DNA from: CAKUFA01 sp963646285
GTDB lineage: Bacteria; Bacillota; Clostridia; Christensenellales; Aristaeellaceae
Assembly (NCBI GenBank): GCA_963646285.1
Contig: CAVIWF010000055.1
Coordinates: forward strand, 1-16,115
Reading direction: 5' to 3'
DNA: 16,115 nucleotides
The first letter of the stretch is position 1; the number at the start of each line of letters is the position of its first letter. Position numbers and translations under genes: made by a program. Under the pieces are notes generated by a model. That model was not told the origin of the DNA. It worked only from the letters and a program-made list of their open reading frames with translations, and did not search any database. Positions 1 to 7,329 of this stretch are shown piece after piece.

Positions 1-2
1 GA

Positions 3-28
3 GTTGAAGGGCTTGCGAGCCCTCCAAC
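3..28. other. Hairpin at the window edge
   Basis: Positions 3-13 pair with 18-28 (11 bp with one mismatch) around a four-base loop TGCG. It lies just before the terminator at 56-87, so it may be the end of a structured RNA or of an mRNA from a gene to the left. One plus-strand frame is open from the edge to a TGA at 45-47, which could be the end of a truncated protein gene, but I recognise neither an RNA family nor a protein here. Confidence 0.35.
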
Positions 29-55
29 GCCACCTAGGGTTTGTTGATGGTCTGT

Positions 56-87
56 GCCTGCGAGGGAATAAACCTTGCAGGCTTTTT
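56..87 (+). terminator. Rho-independent terminator of the unit to the left
   Basis: A 10-bp stem (56-65 with 73-82, one G-T pair) with a seven-base loop is followed by TTTTTG and more T. The T-run is on the plus strand only, so it ends a transcript entering from the left. The histidine kinase on the opposite strand ends at 118 and gets no T-run from this hairpin. Confidence 0.8.
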
Positions 88-117
88 GTTTGCGCATTAC
101 ACATGGAGACGATAGAC

Positions 118-1470
118 TTATGAACGCCTGGGCAGCGTAACGGTAAAGGTTGTGCCCTCATCCAGCTGGCTTTCGACTTGAATGGTGCCGCCGTGGAGGT
201 TGGTAATCCATTGGGCAATGGATAAGCCCAGTCCGGTGCCGGTTCGGTCACGGGCCGTATCTGCCCGGAAGAAGCGCTCAAAAACATGGGAAAGGTTTTC
301 ACGGCTGATGCCAATGCCGTTATCCTTGACGGTCATCACGATGGTGTCATCCGTCTCAGTGGCATGGATCCAGACATCGCCATGGGGTTTTCCATACTTA
401 ATGGCGTTTTCCGTCAGGTTCAGTATCAGCTGGGTAAGCAGGCTTTGATCCGCCAATAGTGCGATGGGGGACTGGGCGGCAACATGGAGGGTGATGCCTT
501 GTTCCACGGCGACAGGCTCCAGCACAGTCTGTACACCGTTCAGTACGTCATTGAGGCAAACATTCTCCATCAAGACGGGATACCGTCCCTCCTGACCACG
601 GGTTAAGGTCAGCATTTGGCTCACCATGCGCTGCATCCGCCTGCATTCGTTCAAAATGGTATCGACCTTGCTGCGTTCGTCAGCGGTCAGGGCTTCATCT
701 GCTTGCAAGCTTTCTGCATAGGCGGCAATGACGGCAATGGGGGTGCGCAGCTCGTGGGAAGCGTCGGAGGTGAAACGCCGCTCACGGCGGAAGGACTCCT
801 CCAAGGAGGCAAGCATCCGGTTAAGGGTGTTGGTTAAAGCCCCTAATTCATCCTTGTTGGATGTTTCGGGAATGCGCCGGGATAAATCCCCGGCTGCGAT
901 TTCGTCTGCACAGCGGATCATCTGCTGAATAGGTTTGAGGGACTGCTTGGCCAGCAGGGAACCAATCAAGGCGACCGGCAAGATCATCAGGGGAACACCC
1001 AGCAGAAAAATCATCTGAAAAATGTGGAGGGTTTGTTGAATCTGCTTGCAGGAGGCCACCACACGGATTCTTATTTGTTCATCTCCTACGGAGATCGGCG
1101 ACGAATCCAGCAGCAGCCATTCGTCCCCTGCAATTTGGGCATGGGTGAAGGTGCCTGCCTGCACAGGGTACACATCGAACAGGGTAATATCCTCCCCATG
1201 GGAGGCAAGTTCGCTGCCGTTTTCCTCCATGATGTAATACATGATGCCGGATTTTACTGGCGTTTCATTTTCGAAAATCAATTGGCCGTTTTCGTGCTCC
1301 ACCTGGGAAGAAAGCTGCTCCAGGGCAAGGGACAGATCATCCTCAAGCATTTCCGTTAACCGGGCACGGGTCATGAAGAACACCGTGCCAAAGAAAAGCA
1401 GGGTGATAGCAACCACGGAGAGGGTGAACCACAGGGCCATTTTCCTGCGCAGGGTCAGTTTATGCTTCAT
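118..1470 (-). CDS. Membrane sensor histidine kinase, OmpR-partner type (450 aa)
   Basis: Sensor kinase that should autophosphorylate and pass phosphate to the response regulator encoded just upstream. The order is membrane helix 1 (about residues 13-33), an extracytoplasmic sensor region of about 115 residues, helix 2 (about 151-174), HAMP linker, HisKA with the H-box ASHELRTP (phosphorylated His239), then an ATPase domain with N-box NLTENAIKYG (Asn355), G1 box DNGIGIS (383-389), F box FERFFRAD and G2 box GTGLGLS (411-417). All catalytic boxes are intact. The ATG at 1470 is preferred over an upstream in-frame start because GGGAGG lies 7 bases before it and it overlaps the regulator gene by only 11 bp, a sign of translational coupling. 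The ligand cannot be told from sequence. Confidence 0.93.
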   Translation of the reverse strand: MKHKLTLRRKMALWFTLSVVAITLLFFGTVFFMTRARLTEMLEDDLSLALEQLSSQVEHENGQLIFENETPVKSGIMYYIMEENGSELASHGEDITLFDVYPVQAGTFTHAQIAGDEWLLLDSSPISVGDEQIRIRVVASCKQIQQTLHIFQMIFLLGVPLMILPVALIGSLLAKQSLKPIQQMIRCADEIAAGDLSRRIPETSNKDELGALTNTLNRMLASLEESFRRERRFTSDASHELRTPIAVIAAYAESLQADEALTADERSKVDTILNECRRMQRMVSQMLTLTRGQEGRYPVLMENVCLNDVLNGVQTVLEPVAVEQGITLHVAAQSPIALLADQSLLTQLILNLTENAIKYGKPHGDVWIHATETDDTIVMTVKDNGIGISRENLSHVFERFFRADTARDRTGTGLGLSIAQWITNLHGGTIQVESQLDEGTTFTVTLPRRS

Positions 1471-2143
1471 GGCTTTCCTCCCGCAGCACATAGCCAAAGC
1501 CTCGCTGGGTTTGGATGTAGGTCGTTGTTTCACCACGGTCAATCTTTGCCCGAAGGTAGCCGATATAGACCGGCACCAGATTGGAATCCAGTCCGCTTTG
1601 GCAGGTCCACACATGGTCGTAAATCTGCCCTGGGGTCAGTACCTGACCGGCGTTGCGCATCATATATTCCAGCAGCGCATATTCCTTAGCGGTCAGGGGA
1701 ATGGTCTTTCCGCCTCGGTGCACGGTGTGAGCAGCGGTATCCATTTCCAGCATGCCTACCTGCAAAATGGGGGATCGGGACGGTGCACAGCGGCGAAGCA
1801 TGGCTCGCAGTCTGGCAGAAAGTTCTTCATAGGCAAAGGGCTTGGTCAGGTAATCGTCTGCTCCGCAGTCCAGCCCACGAACCCGGTCATCAATGGCGTC
1901 CCGGGCGGTGAGCAGCAGCACACTGGCAGCCACATGCCGGGCACGGAGGTGCTTCAGTACTGTGAGACCGTCAATGCCGGGCAGCATAATGTCCAGAATG
2001 ATGCCGTCATAGGGGGCAGCAAGGGCATAATCCAATCCTTCATTCCCATTGCCGCAAGCATCCACGGCATACCCTTCCTGGGCAAGGCGTTTCGCAAGAA
2101 TCTCCCGCAGGGCCTGATCGTCCTCAACCAGCAGCAGTCGCAT
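1460..2143 (-). CDS. OmpR/PhoB-family response regulator (227 aa)
   Basis: DNA-binding partner of the overlapping kinase. The N-terminal receiver has the acidic pocket EDD (residues 7-9), phospho-acceptor Asp51 in LDIMLPG, Thr79 and Lys101 in the KPF motif. The C-terminal winged helix (about 125-222) has the usual LTAKEYALLEYM start and the closing RGFGYVLR motif. The length is normal. AAGGAGGG lies seven bases before the ATG. The promoter contains a phased direct repeat at 2181-2199, probably this protein's own site. Its targets may include the divergent glycosidase gene at 2280, which is inference from position. Confidence 0.94.
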   Translation of the reverse strand: MRLLLVEDDQALREILAKRLAQEGYAVDACGNGNEGLDYALAAPYDGIILDIMLPGIDGLTVLKHLRARHVAASVLLLTARDAIDDRVRGLDCGADDYLTKPFAYEELSARLRAMLRRCAPSRSPILQVGMLEMDTAAHTVHRGGKTIPLTAKEYALLEYMMRNAGQVLTPGQIYDHVWTCQSGLDSNLVPVYIGYLRAKIDRGETTTYIQTQRGFGYVLREESHEA

Positions 2144-2165
2144 CCTTCATCCCTCCTTACCAAGG

Positions 2166-2199
2166 ATTATAGCATGCGCCCATAAGAAATACATAAGAA
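2166..2199 (-). promoter_or_regulatory. Promoter and probable operator of the two-component operon
   Basis: On the minus strand a perfect -10 TATAAT (2171-2166) with an extended TGn lies 22 bases before the regulator ATG. There is no good -35 box. Instead, two identical copies of TTCTTATG (2199-2192 and 2188-2181) start 11 bp apart, one helical turn, where the -35 should be. Direct repeats of this spacing that replace a -35 are typical of sites bound by OmpR/PhoB-type dimers. Activation by the regulator itself is inferred. Confidence 0.65.
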
Positions 2200-2279
2200 T
2201 TTTTCCGGCTATTTATCAGTCGGGTTTTTATCTTTGCCGGGTATGCTTGACGGCGAGAACACCAAAGGAGTGAAGGAGT

Positions 2280-3101
2280 ATGCGAAAGAAAGCCTTTTTG
2301 TGGATTGCGATGTTGATGGTGCTTTGTTTATCCAGTGCAGCGGCGCAGGAAACAGCATGGGAAGCACCCTGCTTTGGCGAACCCTATGACAGGGTGTATC
2401 AGGATGACGTGCGTTCCATTACCATCAAGCAAATTGACGTGGATCAATCGGTGGGGTTTGTTGTGGATGTGCAGATTCGGGATGCATCTGCCTTCCATGC
2501 AGGAGAAGCCCAGGGAGGATTCGAAACGGTATCTGCCATGGCACAGCGGGCAGGAGCAGTGCTTGCCATCAATGCAGATGATTACGGTTCCCATGGGTAC
2601 GGCGTGATTTTGCGGGGCGGGAAAATCCTTCGCATTCATGACACAACCCGGCACATGCTGGCGATCCTGCCGGATGGTTCCTTTGAAACCTGTTCCGATC
2701 CGGCAGCAGAAGCCCCCAAAGCAATGGCGGAACGATTGCAGGCAAGCGGTGTGCAGAATACCTTTGAATTTGGCCCGGTGCTGGTGGTGGATGGACAAGC
2801 GGTTTCGTTTCCGTCATCCTTTGATGTAATTTCCACCCGCAGTACACGGCGGGAACCGAGAACGGCTATCGGTATGATTGCACCCCTGCACTATGTGATG
2901 CTGATTATTGACGGCCGTCAGCCCGGGTATTCAGAAGGGGTGTCACTGCAGACTCTTCAGCAGCTGTTCCTTGATCTAGGCGCACAGACGGCCATCAACC
3001 TTGATGGCGGAGGTTCTACGGAATTGTGGTTTCAGGGGGAAATTCTGAATCAGCCTGCTGGTGGGCATGAACGGAAACTATCGGACTGCATTTGGTTTTA
3101 A
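2280..3101 (+). CDS. Secreted phosphodiester glycosidase, NAGPA family (273 aa)
   Basis: Belongs to the family of the mammalian uncovering enzyme domain (NAGPA), whose bacterial members are envelope or secreted proteins thought to act on sugar phosphodiesters. A signal peptide covers residues 1-22 with cleavage near AAA/QE. Family motifs are AINADDY (96-102), FGPVLVVDG (164-172), RTAIG (194-198), DGRQPGYSEG (211-220), the active-site-like NLDGGGSTEL (240-249) and the closing RKLSDCIWF. Length is normal for a single-domain member. The start is fixed by GGAG before the ATG. It is divergent from the two-component genes and 12 bp from the small membrane protein gene at 3114, so the three may serve one envelope function. 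Its substrate is not known. Confidence 0.88.
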   Translation: MRKKAFLWIAMLMVLCLSSAAAQETAWEAPCFGEPYDRVYQDDVRSITIKQIDVDQSVGFVVDVQIRDASAFHAGEAQGGFETVSAMAQRAGAVLAINADDYGSHGYGVILRGGKILRIHDTTRHMLAILPDGSFETCSDPAAEAPKAMAERLQASGVQNTFEFGPVLVVDGQAVSFPSSFDVISTRSTRREPRTAIGMIAPLHYVMLIIDGRQPGYSEGVSLQTLQQLFLDLGAQTAINLDGGGSTELWFQGEILNQPAGGHERKLSDCIWF

Positions 3102-3113
3102 GGGGTGAATGAA

Positions 3114-3392
3114 ATGAAGCAACGTGCAAGGGAAACACTGCTTGGCTTTGTTGCCGGGGTTGCACTGAACGGCGCAATTTGTCTGGCATGTTCCTACGCC
3201 CTTCGGCTTGGCTATTATGCGCCCTGCTTTACAGGCTTGATGGAAATGTGCGGAGGGGAATTGAACGGGGCACTGATGCAGACCTGCGCCTTTGGCGTGA
3301 CGGGAAGTCTGGCGGGACTATGGGCAGGCTTCTTGCGGCAGCATCATACATCAAAAGAGAAAACGAGGAGTGTTCAGGCGGCACTTCGATAA
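3114..3392 (+). CDS. Small two-helix membrane protein, unknown function (92 aa)
   Basis: I do not recognise a family. The protein has two likely membrane segments, about residues 8-28 and 47-70, each rich in Gly, Ala and Cys, and a basic hydrophilic tail after about residue 72. A GTG at 3105 is in frame, but the ATG at 3114 has AGGGGTG at the right distance (3101-3107), so I chose it. Only 12 bp separate it from the stop of the glycosidase gene, which points to one transcript. Possible roles are a membrane partner or anchor of the glycosidase; this is inference. Confidence 0.7.
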   Translation: MKQRARETLLGFVAGVALNGAICLACSYALRLGYYAPCFTGLMEMCGGELNGALMQTCAFGVTGSLAGLWAGFLRQHHTSKEKTRSVQAALR

Positions 3393-3398
3393 GCATAC

Positions 3399-3437
3399 AA
3401 AAAAGGCAGTGGAGGCCATGGGGTCTTCACTGCCTTT
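3399..3437 (-). terminator. Rho-independent terminator of the copper operon
   Basis: A 16-bp stem (3402-3417 with 3422-3437, with two G-T pairs) has a four-base loop. Read on the minus strand it ends in a run of six T directly after copA. On the plus strand the T-run is only three long, so it may work weakly for the converging small membrane protein gene as well. Confidence 0.85.
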
Positions 3438-3451
3438 GGGGTTCGCTGCAA

Positions 3452-3652
3452 TTAGACGACTTTGTAACCTGCGTCCTGCACGGCCTTAACAAGCACGGCA
3501 TCGTCAACCGGGGCGTTCAGGGTAACTTTCACCGTGCCGGCGGTGTGGCTGGCAACGGCAGTATCCACCTGAGGGATGGCCTCCAATGCCTGCTTCACGT
3601 GTGCCTCGCAGTGTCCGCACATCATACCTTCTACCTTCAAAGTCTTTTCCAT
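3452..3652 (-). CDS. copZ: Possible nested CopZ copper chaperone inside copA (66 aa)
   Basis: The last 66 codons of copA, in the same frame, begin with an ATG at 3652 and encode a complete HMA domain: MEKTLKVEGMMCGHCEAHV and onward, with the CxxC copper ligands at residues 12 and 15 and a normal CopZ length. TAAAGGAGG stands at 3669-3661 on the minus strand, eight bases before this ATG. This is a better ribosome site than that of copA itself, placed where copA only needs a linker. Either the protein is made both as a CopA domain and as a free chaperone, or this is the trace of a former separate copZ fused by loss of a stop codon. Translation from this start is not proven. Confidence 0.5.
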   Translation of the reverse strand: MEKTLKVEGMMCGHCEAHVKQALEAIPQVDTAVASHTAGTVKVTLNAPVDDAVLVKAVQDAGYKVV

Positions 3653-5947
3653 GGTTTGTTCCTCCTTTACAATGGTGCCGATGGTTGTCGGCTGAATTTT
3701 TTTATCCCTTTTCGCATTGCGGATGTCAAACAGGTTGAGCCGCAGTGCGTTGGATACCACACAGAAGCTGGACAGGCTCATGGCCGCTGCACCGAACATG
3801 GGGTTCAGCTCCCAGCCCAGCAGGGGAATGAACACGCCGGCTGCCAGCGGAATGCCCAGCGTGTTGTAAATGAATGCCCAGAACAGGTTCTCATGAATGT
3901 TGCGCAGGGTAGCACGGCTGAGACGAATGGCGGCAGGTACGTCGCTGAGGCGGCTGTTCATCAGCACCACATCAGCAGCGTCAATGGCAATGTCTGTGCC
4001 TGCACCGATGGCCATGCCGATGTCGGCACGGGTCAGGGCAGGGGCATCGTTAATGCCGTCACCCACCATGGTGACACGTCCGTGCTCCTTCAGCTGGCGG
4101 ATGATGGCTTCCTTGCCGTCGGGCAAAACGCCGGCAATCACTTCATCCACACCGGCCTGGGCACCCACGGCCTGAGCGGTCCGCTGGTTGTCGCCGGTCA
4201 GCATCACCACACGGATGCCCATGTGCTTCAGCTCCTGCACGGCTTGGGCACTGTCCTCCTTGATGGTATCTGCCACGGCGATCATGCCGGCCACCTGATT
4301 CCCGGCGGCGAAGAGCAGGGGCGTTTTGCCCTCCTCTGCCAGGGCACGAGCCTTGTCCATAAAGGCCTCTGGCACCTGCACCTGTTCACTGATGAATTTC
4401 ACACTGCCGCCCAGCAGAACCTTGCCCTCCGACACGGCGGTGAGACCATTGCCGGGCAGGGCATGAAAGTCAGTAACGGGGGATGCTTCCACGCCGCTTT
4501 CCCTGGCGGAGAGCACGATGGCCTTGGCAAGGGGATGCTCACTGAGGGCTTCCAGCGAAACCGCCAAACGGAGCAAATCTTTCTCGGAGCCTTCAGCAGG
4601 AATCAAATCCGTCACCCGGGGTTCGCCGCTGGTGATGGTGCCGGTTTTGTCCAGGGCAACAATCTGGGTTTTCCCCGTTTCTTCCAGCGCAACGGCGGCC
4701 TTAAAGAGAATACCGTTCTTGGCACCTTTGCCGTTGCCCACCATAATGGCCACAGGGGTAGCCAGTCCCAAGGCACAGGGGCAGGAGATGACCAGCACGC
4801 TGATGCCACGAGCCAGGGCATAGCCGAAGGTCTGCCCGCACAGCAGCCACACAATGGTGGTAACGGCGGCAATGGCCATGACCACAGGCACAAACACGCC
4901 GGAAACCTTGTCCGCCACTTTGGCAATGGGGGCCTTGGTGGCGGCAGCATCGCTGACCATGCGGATAATCTGGGACAGGGTGGTGTCTTCCCCTACACGG
5001 GTGGCACGGCAGCGGATAAAGCCGGATTGATTGATGGTGGCGGCGGACACGCTGTCTCCCTGTGCTTTATCCGCAGGGATGCTTTCGCCGGTAAGGGCAG
5101 ATTCGTTCACGGCGGTGGTACCTTCCAGAATAACGCCGTCCACCGGGATGCTTTCACCGGGACGCACAACAAAGATGTCTCCTTGCTGCACCTGCTCGAT
5201 GGGCACGGTCACTTCTGCACCGTTGCGTACAAGGGTAGCTGTTTTCGGGGCAAGGTTCATCAGGCTGCGAAGAGCGTCGGTGGTTTTCCCCTTGCTGTGG
5301 GCTTCCAGTGTTTTGCCTACGGTGATCAGTGCCAGAATCATGGCGGCAGATTCGAAGTACATGCCGTGGAGCAGATGCATGGCGTTTTCCGTGTCCACCG
5401 TCATTTGGTACAGGAGCGCCAAACTGTACAGGAAGGAGGCGGAAGAGCCCAATGCCACCAAAGTATCCATGTTGGGCGCACGGTGGATGAGCCCCTTGAA
5501 ACCGCTGATAAAGAATTTCTTATTGATGACCATGATGATGATGGTCAACAGCAGCTCGGTAATGGCCATGCCCATGGGGTTCTTGTTCAGGATGCCGGGC
5601 ATGGGCCAGTGCCACATCACATGTCCCATGGAAATGTACATCAGCAGGAGCAGGAAACCGATGGACAGGTAAAGCCGCCGCTTCAGCACGGGAGTTTCCT
5701 TGTCTGCCAGTGCATCCTCACTGGGGGCTGTGGAGGCAGCAGCAGCGGCACCCTTGACTGAGGCACCGTAGCCCGCTTCCTCCACGGCATGAATAATGGC
5801 TTCATCGGAGGCGGTGCCGTCCACCCCCATGGCGTTGGTCAGCAGGCTGACGGAGCAGGCTGTGACGCCATCCACCTTGGATACAGCCTTTTCCACACGG
5901 GCACTGCAGGCGGCGCAGCTCATTCCGGTTACATGAAATTGCCGCAT
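3452..5947 (-). CDS. copA: Copper-exporting P1B-type ATPase with N- and C-terminal HMA domains (831 aa)
   Basis: Exports Cu(I) across the cytoplasmic membrane with ATP. The order is N-terminal HMA domain with MSCAAC (Cys11, Cys14), membrane helices from about residue 92, actuator loop TGES (286-289), the ion-path motif CPC (389-391), phosphorylation motif DKTGT (Asp433), HP motif SEHP (469-472), TGDN (584-587), hinge GDGIND (629-634), and the helix 7-8 motifs YN (694-695) and MSLSS (723-727). The CPC, YN and MSLSS set fits Cu(I)/Ag(I) rather than Zn/Cd. After residue 750 a linker leads to a second HMA domain with MMCGHC (Cys777, Cys780). It follows csoR by 15 bp, with AAGGAAG before its ATG. 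The odd feature is an internal Shine-Dalgarno and ATG before the last domain (see the nested entry). Confidence 0.96.
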   Translation of the reverse strand: MRQFHVTGMSCAACSARVEKAVSKVDGVTACSVSLLTNAMGVDGTASDEAIIHAVEEAGYGASVKGAAAAASTAPSEDALADKETPVLKRRLYLSIGFLLLLMYISMGHVMWHWPMPGILNKNPMGMAITELLLTIIIMVINKKFFISGFKGLIHRAPNMDTLVALGSSASFLYSLALLYQMTVDTENAMHLLHGMYFESAAMILALITVGKTLEAHSKGKTTDALRSLMNLAPKTATLVRNGAEVTVPIEQVQQGDIFVVRPGESIPVDGVILEGTTAVNESALTGESIPADKAQGDSVSAATINQSGFIRCRATRVGEDTTLSQIIRMVSDAAATKAPIAKVADKVSGVFVPVVMAIAAVTTIVWLLCGQTFGYALARGISVLVISCPCALGLATPVAIMVGNGKGAKNGILFKAAVALEETGKTQIVALDKTGTITSGEPRVTDLIPAEGSEKDLLRLAVSLEALSEHPLAKAIVLSARESGVEASPVTDFHALPGNGLTAVSEGKVLLGGSVKFISEQVQVPEAFMDKARALAEEGKTPLLFAAGNQVAGMIAVADTIKEDSAQAVQELKHMGIRVVMLTGDNQRTAQAVGAQAGVDEVIAGVLPDGKEAIIRQLKEHGRVTMVGDGINDAPALTRADIGMAIGAGTDIAIDAADVVLMNSRLSDVPAAIRLSRATLRNIHENLFWAFIYNTLGIPLAAGVFIPLLGWELNPMFGAAAMSLSSFCVVSNALRLNLFDIRNAKRDKKIQPTTIGTIVKEEQTMEKTLKVEGMMCGHCEAHVKQALEAIPQVDTAVASHTAGTVKVTLNAPVDDAVLVKAVQDAGYKVV

Positions 5948-5962
5948 AAAGTTCTTCCTTTC

Positions 5963-6274
5963 TTACTTCATCAGCTTTTGCAGCGTTGCAATCAAGTCGT
6001 CCACCACTTCGTCCTTGCCTTGGCGGATGTCCTCTGCCACGCAGGTGCGGATGTGGGTAGCCAGCAGCTCCCGATTAAAGGCATTCAGCGCAGCGTTCAC
6101 TGCTGCCACCTGCACCATAATGTCCGTGCAGTAGGCGTTTTTTTCTACCATGCCGCGGATGCCCCGCACCTGACCCTCAATACGGTTCAGCCGGTGAATC
6201 AAATCCTTATATTCCTCTTCCGGACGGATTTTTTCCTTGTGCTGGCAACAGCAGCACTTGCATTCCTCTGCCAT
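5963..6274 (-). CDS. csoR: CsoR-family copper-sensing repressor (103 aa)
   Basis: Cu(I)-responsive repressor of its own operon. The all-helical family core starts at about residue 22 with LIHRLNRIEGQVRGI. The copper ligand triad is Cys49, His74 and Cys78 (in AYCTD and THIRTC), the C-H-C pattern of CsoR and not the His-rich pattern of RcnR or FrmR. The ATG at 6274 was chosen because AAGGAGGG lies six bases before it; a longer in-frame start at 6331 would lie inside the operator and downstream of the -10. The N-terminus carries an extra cysteine cluster, CKCCCC (5-10), outside the usual core. It precedes copA by 15 bp. Confidence 0.93.
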   Translation of the reverse strand: MAEECKCCCCQHKEKIRPEEEYKDLIHRLNRIEGQVRGIRGMVEKNAYCTDIMVQVAAVNAALNAFNRELLATHIRTCVAEDIRQGKDEVVDDLIATLQKLMK

Positions 6275-6298
6275 CCGAAGCCCTCCTTCAAATGTGAA

Positions 6299-6315
6299 AT
6301 ACCCCTTGGGGGTAT
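6299..6315. promoter_or_regulatory. CsoR operator box 1
   Basis: A 17-bp palindrome with seven-base arms ATACCCC and GGGGTAT around TTG, matching the known CsoR site type (TACCCC-centre-GGGGTA). It lies between the -10 and the csoR ribosome site. Confidence 0.85.
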
Positions 6316-6319
6316 GCAT

Positions 6320-6348
6320 ATCATATACCACCCAGGGGTATCTGTCAA
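6320..6348 (-). promoter_or_regulatory. Promoter of csoR-copA
   Basis: A perfect -35 TTGACA (6348-6343), 17-bp spacer and -10 TATGAT (6325-6320) on the minus strand. The distal CsoR box fills the spacer exactly, and the proximal box lies just downstream of the -10 over the start of transcription, so bound repressor would block RNA polymerase. Confidence 0.88.
6325..6341. promoter_or_regulatory. CsoR operator box 2
   Basis: A second copy with arms ATACCAC and GGGGTAT (one mismatch), centred 26 bp from box 1 and lying between -35 and -10. Two boxes at about 2.5 helical turns could be filled by two repressor tetramers on opposite faces of the DNA. Confidence 0.8.
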
Positions 6349-6381
6349 TAGGTTATAAACATGTTATGAGAGGCTAATTTT

Positions 6382-7299
6382 TTACGGATTGGCGGTAAAG
6401 GTGGCGGTGAAGATTTCGCCGGTTTCTTCAGTAAATTGAATGTACAATGGCTCAGGGAATGTATCCAAAGCGCAGGAGGCAGCATCTTGGGGAATGCCGG
6501 CAGGATAGGGTTGTCCATCTGCATCGGTGAGCATGTACTCCGGCTTGGGGTCAAGCAAGTTCTCTTTCCAGATGGGTACCATATAGGTCGCTAAATCCGT
6601 CTGTACAAGGGTAACTTTTTCGAAGGGGGCGTCCTCTGCAGCTGGCAAGTATTCTTTTGTGCTGTGTATGCCCAAGTTTCCCAGGGTGACGGGATATTCG
6701 TGGCGGGATTGGGACAACACTTCGCCGGTTTCATGTGAAATCTGGGTCGCTTCAACAGCAAAGTGGATGGTGATCTCCTCACCCGTGAGGGTTACCGGCG
6801 CACCGCTGAACAAGGTGGATTGCAGACCTGCATCCTGCCGATGATCGAGGAAGTAGAAATCGACTTGTTCATATTCAGCAGGCATGATGGAAACAATCAT
6901 CAGATCCTTCCCATCTTCCTGTGCTGCTTCCAGGAAGGTTCGTGGGTCATCCCGCAGGTTTTCGCCATACCCGCCTGCAATGGGGTCGTTGAGTTCAACC
7001 TCGAAGGGAACAATGATGTACCCATCCGACGAAGGTTGTACCGCCACCGAAGTAAACAACCATACACCGTCGTACAATATTTCTTGGATGGAAACAAGAA
7101 GCCCATCTGCATCAACGGTAAGCGGCTGAAAATTGGTCTGGGCAAACGTGGCAACGTTCTGGGGCAGTGTGTAGCCATACAGATCCATTAACCAGGCCAA
7201 ACTGCTTTCACCAGCAGCCGCCTGACTGTCTGCATAGCAGCATGGCAGCTGCAGCCATACAAGCAGCACAGAAAAAAGTACGCAAAGCATTCGTTTCAT
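6382..7299 (-). CDS. Secreted protein of unknown function, third gene of the secreted cassette (305 aa)
   Basis: I do not recognise a family with confidence. A signal peptide covers about residues 1-23 (MKRMLCVLFSVLLVWLQL, then CCYA/DS), without a lipobox. The rest is acidic, rich in short hydrophobic stretches that alternate like beta strands, and contains the phrase DGLLVSIQEILYDGVWLF, which recalls Ig-like extracytoplasmic domains of clostridial proteins (DUF4179-like), a weak resemblance. The ATG at 7299 is preferred to one at 7308 because AAGGAG directly abuts the latter and is nine bases from the former. It starts 30 bp after the solute-binding-like gene, so both share a transcript. No terminator is visible before the csoR promoter. 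Confidence 0.75.
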   Translation of the reverse strand: MKRMLCVLFSVLLVWLQLPCCYADSQAAAGESSLAWLMDLYGYTLPQNVATFAQTNFQPLTVDADGLLVSIQEILYDGVWLFTSVAVQPSSDGYIIVPFEVELNDPIAGGYGENLRDDPRTFLEAAQEDGKDLMIVSIMPAEYEQVDFYFLDHRQDAGLQSTLFSGAPVTLTGEEITIHFAVEATQISHETGEVLSQSRHEYPVTLGNLGIHSTKEYLPAAEDAPFEKVTLVQTDLATYMVPIWKENLLDPKPEYMLTDADGQPYPAGIPQDAASCALDTFPEPLYIQFTEETGEIFTATFTANP

Positions 7300-7329
7300 G
7301 TTTAACATCTCCTTAAAAAATTGTATGAA

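Noticed and set aside
1241..2185. A 314-aa plus-strand frame over the response regulator
   Set aside because: Shadow; the regulator and kinase on the minus strand have complete motifs and ribosome sites.
3179..5761. An 860-aa open frame antisense to copA
   Set aside because: His-, Gly- and Gln-rich nonsense with no domain; it is the mirror of copA codon bias, while copA has every catalytic motif.
6275..6331. N-terminal extension of CsoR
   Set aside because: It would be read from inside the operator, downstream of the -10, and lacks a ribosome site; the ATG at 6274 has AAGGAGGG.
7300..7308. Upstream ATG for the 305-aa secreted protein
   Set aside because: AAGGAG touches this ATG with no spacer; the ATG at 7299 has correct spacing and a better signal peptide start.
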